NCBI RefSeq assembly: GCF_031453555.1
Contig: NZ_JAVIZM010000001.1
Coordinates: 4,037,001 to 4,101,000 of the forward strand
Length of the DNA: 64,000 bases
Direction: 5' to 3'
From: Bacillus sp. SLBN-46
GTDB taxonomy: Bacteria > Bacillota > Bacilli > Bacillales > Cytobacillaceae
Under the pieces are notes generated by a model, which was given only the letters and a program-made list of their open reading frames with translations, was not told the origin of the DNA and did not search any database. Positions within the stretch are counted from its first letter, which is position 1. Every line of letters begins with the position of its first letter. Below, piece by piece: positions 11,298 through 17,094 of this stretch. The translations under genes were made by a program, and so were the position numbers.

Positions 11298-12182
11298 ATG
11301 GATTACCGTGACTGGGAAATACTAAAGGTACTATATCAACAAAAGAATCTTACAAAAACAGCTCGCCTCTTATTTCTTACTCAGCCAGCATTAACGACTC
11401 GCTTAAAGCATATGCAGGAAGAATTAGGTGTTAAAATCGTAACGCGTGAAAGCAGGGGAGTGCATTTTACCCCACAAGGAGAATATCTTGTCCATTGTGC
11501 TGAAGAAGCCCTTGCCCATTATGAAAAGATAAAAGAAAATGTCCAAAATATGAGTAATAATGAAAGTGACGAAGTAGTAGGTACGTTGAAATTGGGGGTA
11601 TCTAATTTTTTCGCGAATTATGAACTTCCATATGTTTTGAAACTATTTAAAAAGCAATATCCTCATGTGGAATTTAAAGTAACAACGGGATGGAGCAGAG
11701 ACGTAACACAACTAATACATAATAAGGATGTACATATCAGCTTTGTCCGTGGAGATTATGGCTGGCGGGGTTTATCGAAACATCAATTATTTGAGGAAAC
11801 CATCTGCATTGCTTCAAAAAGTGAGTTTGAAATGAAGGACCTCCCTCGTCTTCCTAGAATCGAATATAAAGGAGATTACTTATTAAGATCTGTCATTGAC
11901 CATTGGTGGGCAGAAAATTTCGCGCAAGCCCCTTTTATCAGTATAGAAGTGGACCAAGTAGATCCATGTAAGGAAATGGTTAAAAACGGTTTAGGTTATG
12001 GAATATTGTCCAGCAGGGTACTAACTGGGATAGAGGACTTATACAAAATTCACATAAAAGATCAAGAAGGAAAGCCCATTTTGCGCAGAACTTGGATGTA
12101 TTATCATAAGGAATCGCTGGAATGGAATGTGGTAAAAGCTTTCGTTCATTTTATCGAGAATTTTGATTGGAAAGATAATTGA
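11298..12182 (+). CDS. LysR-family transcriptional regulator divergent to odhA
   Basis: A 294-residue LTTR. The N-terminal winged helix-turn-helix reads KTARLLFLTQPALTTRLK, followed by the linker helix and a periplasmic-binding-like effector domain (from about residue 93, TLKLGVSNFFANYELP). The ATG follows AGGTGG. Its divergent position suggests it could control odhAB, itself, or both; that is inference from layout. The effector is unknown. It is not obviously CcpC, which senses citrate in B. subtilis. Confidence 0.8.
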   Translation: MDYRDWEILKVLYQQKNLTKTARLLFLTQPALTTRLKHMQEELGVKIVTRESRGVHFTPQGEYLVHCAEEALAHYEKIKENVQNMSNNESDEVVGTLKLGVSNFFANYELPYVLKLFKKQYPHVEFKVTTGWSRDVTQLIHNKDVHISFVRGDYGWRGLSKHQLFEETICIASKSEFEMKDLPRLPRIEYKGDYLLRSVIDHWWAENFAQAPFISIEVDQVDPCKEMVKNGLGYGILSSRVLTGIEDLYKIHIKDQEGKPILRRTWMYYHKESLEWNVVKAFVHFIENFDWKDN

Positions 12183-12302
12183 TTTGTTTTATTGTAGTTA
12201 TTAATCTTTATATGCTGGTCGATAGCTGATTTCCTCATCTAGAATAAAGTGGGTGGGTCTGAACTTATTGGTTGGGGAATCAGGTAAAGCAACCGAACTG
12301 AT

Positions 12303-12494
12303 AAATAAGCGGAAAAATTCCGCTTATTTAGTAATTTTTATTAAAAAAGGCTTGAATAGACGGAGAAATTCCGCCTATTGACTCGAAAAATTAAAAAACA
12401 GGAGATTTTTCTTTGGATAAGCGGAAATTCTCCCCTTATTCCCCCCCAAAAAAGCTCCATTCTTCATTTAACCGGAAAATCTCCGCTTATTCTA
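12303..12494. repeat. Cluster of four short palindromic repeats
   Basis: Within the 520-bp gene-free stretch 12183-12703 there are four related hairpins of about 25-28 bases. At 12303-12329 arms of 12 bases (AAATAAGCGGAA / TTCCGCTTATTT) match perfectly around a 3-base loop. Degenerate copies lie at about 12354-12381, 12416-12443 and 12467-12494, centred roughly 50-63 bp apart. All share the pattern AAGCGGA...TCCGCTT. The first could terminate the LysR transcript. No coding region was seen in this stretch. Confidence 0.75.
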
Positions 12495-12703
12495 CTTGCT
12501 ACTTGCTTGTTAATCGATTAAGGACAAGACATTAAAAGGGAGTGAATGAAAATATATCAAAAATCCATGAGAACCTCATTTTGATGCATTACGGTGAACC
12601 GTATTATAACCAATAACGATGCCAATACGACTTTCTTTTCGGCAAGTATTTTAAGAAAAGCACCTCAAAACTGACCCCTTTACAAAAAATGTAGGCCTTT
12701 ATT

Positions 12704-13294
12704 TTACAAATCATCTACAACAATATAGGCAGCTTTCACTGGACCATGGACTCCTACGACAAGATTTAACTCAATATCGGCTGAATTACTTGGGCCGGTG
12801 ATGAAGTTAATGCAGCTTGCAACATGCCCCGTATTTTGATAGATCTCCCGCATTTTTTGTGCAGCTTGTGTCATTCTTGGTACTAACGTACTTTTTGGGA
12901 CAATGGCAATATACGTAGCCGGTAGAAAACTAACCGTTCTACCTTTATTCTCATCAATAAAAAGGACAACTGTACCTGATTCAGCCAAAGTTATTTCACT
13001 AATCGTAAACCCTACATTCGCCTTTTCTGCGATTGCGATATTTTCTTCTCCTATTGAATAATCCCATTCAGAAACTTTGATACCTTGATTAGACCAATCA
13101 TGCTTAAATAGAGAGTCAAGTCCCCAGTTCGAAAACCGTTCATCCTTCCAAGAAACAATTGGACCTCCGCCAAAAGTTGTGACTACTTCATTAAGTGTCT
13201 TTGGTAAATCCATCCGATTGGTAGTGTAAAAACTAGTATGAATTCTTTTACATTGTTCTCTTAATACATCTAGTAAACTCATCCGATGTTGCAT
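12704..13294 (-). pseudogene. lutC: lutC remnant (lactate utilisation protein C), N-terminus lost
   Basis: The open frame of 196 codons matches the LutC/YkgG (DUF162) fold from [14 protein letters not shown] through FITGPSNSADIE and the terminal VHGPVKAAYIVVDDL. LutC is normally about 240 residues, so the first 45-50 are gone as an in-frame product. The preceding codons of another frame read KDATSDE, which would join LLDVLREQC if one T were removed near 13277, so a frameshift also separates them. lutB, which normally lies between lutA and lutC, is absent. The ATG at 13294 is internal and has no proper ribosome binding site, so no functional LutC is expected. Confidence 0.75.
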
Positions 13295-13299
13295 CTTTC

Positions 13300-14010
13300 A
13301 ACACTAATACCTCAGCGATATGGAGAATTTTAATATGTTTCCCTTTCCTCTCTATTCGCCCCCCAATATTCATCAAACAACCTGCATCCGCGCCAACTAA
13401 GTATTCAGGCCCCGGTTTCCTCTACATGAAAGACCTTTTCATCGACCATTTGCTCTGAAATTTGCGCCATTTTTACGGAAAAAGTACCACCGAATCCGCA
13501 GCACTGTTCTTTACCTGGCAATTCGGTAAATCTTAACCCTTTTACATTTTTTAAAAGTGTCATAGGAGCATTCTTTACGCCCAGTAATCTAGTCATGTGA
13601 CAGGATGTGTGGTAAGTAACAGTCCCTTCAAAAGTAGCCCCGACATCTTCCACCTTTAAAACATCGACGATAAACTGGGTAAGTTCAAACGTTTTTTCTG
13701 CTAGTTTTTTCGCTTTAGGCTCCCAAACAGAATCGCCTTTAAAAATATGGGGGTATTCGTGAAACATAAAGGCACACGAACCGGATGGAGACACCACATA
13801 TTCAGTATCCTGAAACGTGTCAATCATGTGCTTCATCGCTTCTTACGATTCTTTTGTACAACCGCTGTTATATGCAGGCTGACCGCAGCATACTTGTGCT
13901 TCTGGGAAATCAATCTCACAACCAAGTCTTTCAAGCAGTTCAACCGTCGCTTTCCCTACATTGCTTTGGAACATATCTACAAGGCATGTTGCAAAAAAGC
14001 TCACCTTCAT
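13300..14010 (-). pseudogene. lutA: lutA remnant (lactate utilisation Fe-S oxidoreductase subunit)
   Basis: LutA (CCG-domain, about 238 residues) begins at ATG 14010 after GGAGATG, with [18 protein letters not shown] stop at 13843-13845 replaces a codon between TKES and EAMKHM. The reading then continues through [28 protein letters not shown] and [16 protein letters not shown] second lesion at about 13409-13415 (run of G/C) shifts the frame; the +1 frame restores [20 protein letters not shown] and HIAEVL, the LutA C-terminus. Directly afterwards the sequence becomes LutC-like, so about 1.5 kb including lutB was deleted. The gene is dead as read. Confidence 0.85.
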
Positions 14011-14090
14011 AAATGTTTCATCTCCTCTACAATAAAAAACAGGCATATAATGTAATTATAGGATTGCAGGACAACTAATAAAAACAAAAA

Positions 14091-14112
14091 ATCCTAACAA
14101 TATTGTTAGGAT
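14091..14112 (-). terminator. Terminator after arsI
   Basis: A perfect 22-base palindrome with 11-base arms (ATCCTAACAAT / ATTGTTAGGAT), followed on the minus strand by TTTTTTG. It closes the leftward arsenic transcript 25 bases past the arsI stop. Confidence 0.75.
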
Positions 14113-14136
14113 AAAAGATTTTTATAAGATAGAAAG

Positions 14137-14580
14137 TTAACAACATGATGAAGACTTTTTTATTTCTACTATGGTAGGTTGAGGTGCACAACAAGAGGAC
14201 TCAGAAACCATTGATTCAACATCACCTTTGGTATAAAAGAACTCCCATTCGTTTCCGTCAGGATCTGATACCCAGAATTTATCTTGGGTTGCATAACAAC
14301 AGGTAACATCCATCTCTTCCCTTGCAAAAAAGCCTAATCCTTCTAACCGTTCTTTATGTTTCAAGACTTCTTCCTGATTCTCTACTTGAAAACCAAAATG
14401 TCCAACTTGATTTCCAGAGACTTCTTTTTTTAGATTTAGTGTGAAATTGAGACCCGGGTCTTCCAGTAAAAACTTAGCATAGTCTGGCTTTACTTTAACC
14501 GGTTTAGCATTAAACACTTTAGTATAAAATTCAATCGAACTATTTAAATTCGTTACGTTTATTCCAACATGCATTTTCAT
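14137..14580 (-). CDS. arsI: ArsI/CadI-type organoarsenical C-As lyase with cysteine-rich tail
   Basis: A vicinal-oxygen-chelate dioxygenase of 147 residues that in the ArsI family cleaves the C-As bond of trivalent organoarsenicals such as MAs(III) using Fe(II). The ATG at 14580 lies 8 bases after GGAGGG. His4, His61 and Glu113 (in NEWEFF) fit the three Fe ligands, and Cys94-Cys95 in VTCCYATQDK fits the As-binding pair of known ArsI. The C-terminus adds two further vicinal pairs (SSCCAPQ and final SSSCC). The 49-residue Cys peptide lies 26 bases upstream in the same transcript. CadI, a cadmium-induced paralogue, is the main alternative, but the arsenic context favours ArsI. Confidence 0.85.
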   Translation of the reverse strand: MKMHVGINVTNLNSSIEFYTKVFNAKPVKVKPDYAKFLLEDPGLNFTLNLKKEVSGNQVGHFGFQVENQEEVLKHKERLEGLGFFAREEMDVTCCYATQDKFWVSDPDGNEWEFFYTKGDVESMVSESSCCAPQPTIVEIKKSSSCC

Positions 14581-14606
14581 CAGTAGCCCTCCAAACCCAT
14601 AATTTT

Positions 14607-14756
14607 TTAACAGCAAGAAGATTGTTGTTCATTGGTTGTTCCACAACAAGATTCCTCTTGAGTGTTTTCAACTTCTTTAATTTCAACATCACAGCAATCT
14701 GAAGGCTTTGAAGATCCCATACCTATTAACTTTTTAATAAAATTCATTTTACCCAT
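14607..14756 (-). CDS. 49-residue cysteine-pair microprotein upstream of arsI
   Basis: This short reading frame starts at ATG 14756 after AAGGAGATGG and is the first gene of the leftward transcript. A basic, hydrophobic start (MGKMNFIKKLIGMG) is followed by three vicinal cysteine pairs: SDCCDV, ESCCGT and terminal SSCC. There is no signal peptide or known domain that I recognise. The first leader-like residues could lie on the membrane. Paired cysteines suit binding of As(III), and regulation by the flanking ATCAA-N6-TTGAT palindromes ties it to the arsenic response. An arsenic-buffering or chaperone role is inference only. Confidence 0.7.
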   Translation of the reverse strand: MGKMNFIKKLIGMGSSKPSDCCDVEIKEVENTQEESCCGTTNEQQSSCC

Positions 14757-14780
14757 CTCCTTAATTTTAATGTTAATTAA

Positions 14781-14796
14781 ATCAATTTTTTTTGAT
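14781..14796. promoter_or_regulatory. ArsR-type operator 1 (ATCAA-N6-TTGAT)
   Basis: The palindrome ATCAATTTTTTTTGAT lies just downstream of the predicted start of the leftward arsI transcript and upstream of its first start codon. It is one of six copies in 775 bp and is placed to block transcription when bound by the adjacent ArsR. Confidence 0.7.
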
Positions 14797-14806
14797 TTAT
14801 ACTCTC

Positions 14807-14835
14807 AGTATATTAGCTATTATTTCCAATTACAA
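14807..14835 (-). promoter_or_regulatory. Leftward promoter for the Cys-peptide/arsI transcript
   Basis: On the minus strand a -35 box TTGTAA (14835-14830) and a -10 box TATACT (14812-14807) are 17 bases apart. Operator copies lie on both sides, at 14843-14858 and 14781-14796, giving a classic repressible sigma-A promoter layout. Confidence 0.65.
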
Positions 14836-14842
14836 CCCTTTA

Positions 14843-14858
14843 ATCAATTTTTTTTGAT
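14843..14858. promoter_or_regulatory. ArsR-type operator 2, shared between divergent promoters
   Basis: A second copy of ATCAATTTTTTTTGAT, identical to operator 1. It lies between the two divergent -35 regions, so one bound repressor could affect both transcripts. Confidence 0.7.
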
Positions 14859-14865
14859 AAATTTG

Positions 14866-14897
14866 TTGACACAAGAAAATATTGGATATAATATAAT
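14866..14897 (+). promoter_or_regulatory. Rightward promoter for arsR and the permease transcript
   Basis: A perfect -35 TTGACA at 14866-14871 is followed by overlapping -10 candidates TATAAT at 14887-14892 (15-base spacer) and 14892-14897 (20-base spacer). Neither spacing is ideal. Operator 3 covers the expected start site. Confidence 0.55.
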
Positions 14898-14900
14898 GAC

Positions 14901-14916
14901 ATCAAGAATATTTGAT
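14901..14916. promoter_or_regulatory. ArsR-type operator 3
   Basis: ATCAAGAATATTTGAT keeps both ATCAA/TTGAT arms with a different centre. It lies between the rightward -10 and the arsR start codon, the usual site of autoregulation. Confidence 0.7.
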
Positions 14917-14938
14917 TTAAGGAGTAGGTGAGAAAAAA

Positions 14939-15265
14939 ATGGCAGAAGAAATTCAATTACAAGACATATCATTGGAAAGAGTATTTGAAGAATACGAGTT
15001 AAAATTCAAAGCGATTGCTGATAAAAAGAGACTACAAATCATGAATATTCTAACTCAAAAAGGCGCGATGTGCGTGTGCGATCTTGCTCCATTGATTGAC
15101 ATGGCTCAATCAAAATTGTCTTATCATTTAAAAATCTTATTAGATGCAAATATTATAAAAAAAGAGACACGGGGAACCTGGAGTTATTACGAATTGAATC
15201 AAGAAGAACTTAATCATTTGTTGTCCCCCGAGCTTTGTTGCCTTTTCAAACCGACCTGCTGTTAA
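14939..15265 (+). CDS. arsR: ArsR/SmtB-family arsenic-responsive repressor (first copy)
   Basis: A 108-residue winged-helix repressor. The metalloid site CVCDL (Cys45, Cys47) lies in the helix before the recognition helix (DMAQSKLSYHLKIL), as in classical ArsR. The C-terminus ends with two more cysteine pairs (ELCCLFKPTCC) that the core fold does not need. It heads the rightward transcript, is divergent to arsI, and is surrounded by six matching palindromes, so it most likely represses both transcripts. It differs in sequence from the second ArsR at 20866. Confidence 0.9.
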   Translation: MAEEIQLQDISLERVFEEYELKFKAIADKKRLQIMNILTQKGAMCVCDLAPLIDMAQSKLSYHLKILLDANIIKKETRGTWSYYELNQEELNHLLSPELCCLFKPTCC

Positions 15266-15282
15266 ATTTTTTTAAATTATTC

Positions 15283-15320
15283 ATCAATTTTTTTTGATTA
15301 ATATATCAATATAATTTGAT
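15283..15320. promoter_or_regulatory. Tandem ArsR-type operators 4 and 5
   Basis: ATCAATTTTTTTTGAT at 15283-15298 and ATCAATATAATTTGAT at 15305-15320 are centred 22 bp apart, about two helical turns, just ahead of the ribosome binding site of the 58-residue Cys protein. A TATAAT lies inside operator 5, so a separately regulated internal promoter is possible. Confidence 0.65.
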
Positions 15321-15337
15321 TAATAGGAGGAACTCAT

Positions 15338-15514
15338 ATGTTTAATGAGTATACAGAATTTCAAATGATGAAATTACGCCAAGAGGAAACAGAAAGAAAT
15401 GCAAAAGATGCATGGAAGAATTATGTTGAAATGGGCAAGGAGAATAATACTAAAGAAAGAACCTTTCCAGTAAAACCATCAGTAAACCAATGTTGCCCGT
15501 GTACATGTGCTTAA
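15338..15514 (+). CDS. 58-residue microprotein ending in a cysteine cluster
   Basis: It starts at ATG 15338 after AGGAGG. The body is highly charged and predicted helical (QMMKLRQEETERNAKDAWKN), and the last residues read NQCCPCTCA, four cysteines in six positions. I recognise no family. It lies between arsR and another small Cys protein, with its own upstream operator pair. A soluble helix carrying a metal- or metalloid-binding tail is a fair description of what is visible; binding of As(III) is inference. Confidence 0.7.
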   Translation: MFNEYTEFQMMKLRQEETERNAKDAWKNYVEMGKENNTKERTFPVKPSVNQCCPCTCA

Positions 15515-15522
15515 ACAATAGA

Positions 15523-15538
15523 TTTTGTTCGAACAAAA
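15523..15538. promoter_or_regulatory. 16-base perfect palindrome TTTTGTTCGAACAAAA
   Basis: A perfect palindrome without a loop lies in the 69-bp gap between two Cys microprotein genes, 1 base before operator 6. Its sequence differs from the ArsR sites, so it may bind another dimeric regulator. The core GTTCGAAC lacks the N4 spacer of an SOS box. Confidence 0.4.
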
Positions 15539-15539
15539 C

Positions 15540-15555
15540 ATCAAATTTATTTGAT
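15540..15555. promoter_or_regulatory. ArsR-type operator 6
   Basis: ATCAAATTTATTTGAT keeps both arms of the ArsR palindrome, 28 bp ahead of the start codon of the 63-residue Cys protein. Confidence 0.65.
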
Positions 15556-15583
15556 TAATAATATATATTGGGAGGAATTAATT

Positions 15584-15775
15584 ATGTATCATTACAACTA
15601 CGGAGTATTAGTTAACGAAAAACAAATAGAAATTGAGAAAAAATCAATGGAAGCTTGGAAGTTTGTTGGCATTAAACATGAATCCTTTTTTCAAAAGATT
15701 GCTAGGAAATTATTTACCAAAAAGAACAAAATAGAACAAACCTCTGCAAATTATTGTGTTTGCAGAGAATGCTAA
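15584..15775 (+). CDS. 63-residue microprotein ending in CVCREC
   Basis: The ATG at 15584 follows GGGAGGA. The body resembles the 58-residue protein in layout: a charged helical segment (EKKSMEAWKFVGIK) with an AW(K) core that may be related to DAWKN of its neighbour, then a basic stretch and a C-terminal cluster YCVCREC. It ends 13 bases before the permease start, so translation is probably linked. The family is unknown. Three clustered cysteines suggest metalloid binding, possibly delivering substrate to the permease; that is inference. Confidence 0.7.
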   Translation: MYHYNYGVLVNEKQIEIEKKSMEAWKFVGIKHESFFQKIARKLFTKKNKIEQTSANYCVCREC

Positions 15776-15788
15776 GGGGGAATTGAAC

Positions 15789-16655
15789 ATGTGGTTAGAC
15801 ACGCTTAAAAGTTTTCTATCTATTGCACTTGAGTTAACGGTTCTATTTATTGTTATATCATTTTTCATTAGTCTGCTTCAGGGATATATCCCTTACGAGA
15901 AGATTGAAAAGAAGTTAGCTGGAAAAAACAAACTGATCGCCGCCTTTGCTGCCATTGTCTTTGCGTTTATAACACCCTTTTGTTCCTGTTCCACCATTCC
16001 AGTCGTTGTAAATATGTTAAAAAAGAAAATGCCATTTGGGATAGTAATGATTTTTCTATTTGCCTCCCCTGTCCTTGACCCTACGATTTTAACTATAATG
16101 GGTGTGGCTCTTGGATGGAAAGTGACTGCTATCTATACACTTTTAACCACAGTCTTTTCAATCATCATCGGCTTTACTCTTGAGAAATTAGGATTTGAAA
16201 AGTCAGTGAAAAATGTTGTAATGACCGGTTATCAAGAACAGCATCAAAAATTTAATATTAAATTGGCTTTAATGGAAACCCTTCATTTAATGAAAAGTGT
16301 TTACCCCTATTTATTAATCGGTGCCGCAATTGGAGCCGTGATCCACGGGTTAGTTCCAACAGAATGGATTTCAAGTATGTTTGGCCGAGACCATTGGTGG
16401 CTAATACCTATCGCAGCCATTATAGGGATTCCTTTATATATCCGTCTTTCCAGTATGATTCCGATTTCACAAATGCTTATTGCTAAAGGAATGGCATTAG
16501 GACCAGTGATGGCCATGATTATCAGTTCCGCAGGTGCTAGTTTACCAGAAGTGATTCTTTTAAAATCAATCTTCAAAAAACAGCTAGTTTTTACATTCGT
16601 CTTATCAGTGGTTGTCATGTCCACTATTTCTGGTTTTATCTTTTACTTAATATAG
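15789..16655 (+). CDS. arsP: ArsP-type permease (DUF318), organoarsenical efflux candidate
   Basis: A 288-residue membrane protein of the DUF318 permease family with about eight helices. The conserved cysteine motif PFCSCSTIPV lies in the first repeat, and PVLDPTILT follows. ArsP members export trivalent methyl and aromatic arsenicals (known). The start is the ATG at 15789 after AAGGGGGAA. The upstream context of ArsR, Cys microproteins and the divergent ArsI supports organoarsenical export. Other DUF318 proteins have unknown substrates, so identity rests partly on context. Confidence 0.8.
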   Translation: MWLDTLKSFLSIALELTVLFIVISFFISLLQGYIPYEKIEKKLAGKNKLIAAFAAIVFAFITPFCSCSTIPVVVNMLKKKMPFGIVMIFLFASPVLDPTILTIMGVALGWKVTAIYTLLTTVFSIIIGFTLEKLGFEKSVKNVVMTGYQEQHQKFNIKLALMETLHLMKSVYPYLLIGAAIGAVIHGLVPTEWISSMFGRDHWWLIPIAAIIGIPLYIRLSSMIPISQMLIAKGMALGPVMAMIISSAGASLPEVILLKSIFKKQLVFTFVLSVVVMSTISGFIFYLI

Positions 16656-16668
16656 TAGTAATTGGACC

Positions 16669-16706
16669 AAAAAGGGGATTTAGTCTTTAGACTAAATCCC
16701 CTTTTT
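16669..16706. terminator. Bidirectional terminator between arsP and the HesB-like gene
   Basis: A perfect 17-base inverted repeat (AAAAAGGGGATTTAGTC and its complement) with a four-base loop. A and T runs at the ends let it work in both directions between two convergent genes. Confidence 0.9.
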
Positions 16707-16714
16707 ATTCTCAC

Positions 16715-16993
16715 CTAACAGCAATCACTTTCATTTCCTAGAAGGACAAGTCCATTGACTTCTTGATTGAAATCAAGTGTTAGGTCATTTGTATATGGCT
16801 CAATCTCGGCTTCTATTGCCACTGTAATTTCATTTATAGTTACTACCATATCATTTTTTTCCGGCTCATCCAGAGCCAGTCCCACTTGTGGACCTCCTCA
16901 GCCAAAGCCTGCAAAATAGACACGAATGTTTTTAGCCTCGTGTTCTTGGAACAATTGCTTTAAAACATCACGTGCTTGATCTGTGATAATCAT
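16715..16993 (-). CDS. HesB/IscA-like protein with in-frame UGA (candidate selenoprotein)
   Basis: From ATG 16993 (after GGTGAGG) the frame encodes 92 residues, interrupted only by TGA as codon 32 (16900-16898). Before it reads IRVYFAGFG and after it GGPQVGLALDEPE, so UGA stands exactly where the family has the conserved cysteine of G-C-G-G-P. The frame continues without a break to a terminal DCC. Downstream of UGA a 7-bp stem with loop UGGAU starts at the right distance for a bacterial SECIS. HesB-like selenoproteins are a known family. It lies between arsP and arsA, 101 bp past the arsA stop. A plain nonsense mutation is the alternative; genome-wide selA/selB/selC would decide. Confidence 0.65.
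16861..16879 (-). promoter_or_regulatory. Putative bacterial SECIS hairpin
   Basis: On the minus strand CTGGCTC pairs with GAGCCGG (one G-U) around the loop TGGAT. The loop starts 25 bases after the UGA codon, and its second base is G, in line with the described bacterial SECIS pattern (apical loop 16-37 bases downstream, G in the first two loop positions). Caution: part of the stem follows from the conserved protein motif LALDEP. Confidence 0.5.
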
Positions 16994-17094
16994 ATATTTC
17001 CTCACCTTTCAAAAAATTCACTTTCTTATCTTACTAGTTTTTTCTTATTTAGAAAACAAAAAAAGCTATTTTAGTATTTTCTATATTTTTTATT

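Noticed and set aside
13843..13845. Stop codon inside lutA as a possible second selenocysteine or readthrough site
   Set aside because: The codon is TAA, not TGA, and it replaces a non-cysteine position; further lesions show plain gene decay.
14662..14931. 89-codon plus-strand frame over the arsI promoter
   Set aside because: It covers operators and promoters and lies opposite the 49-residue Cys gene.
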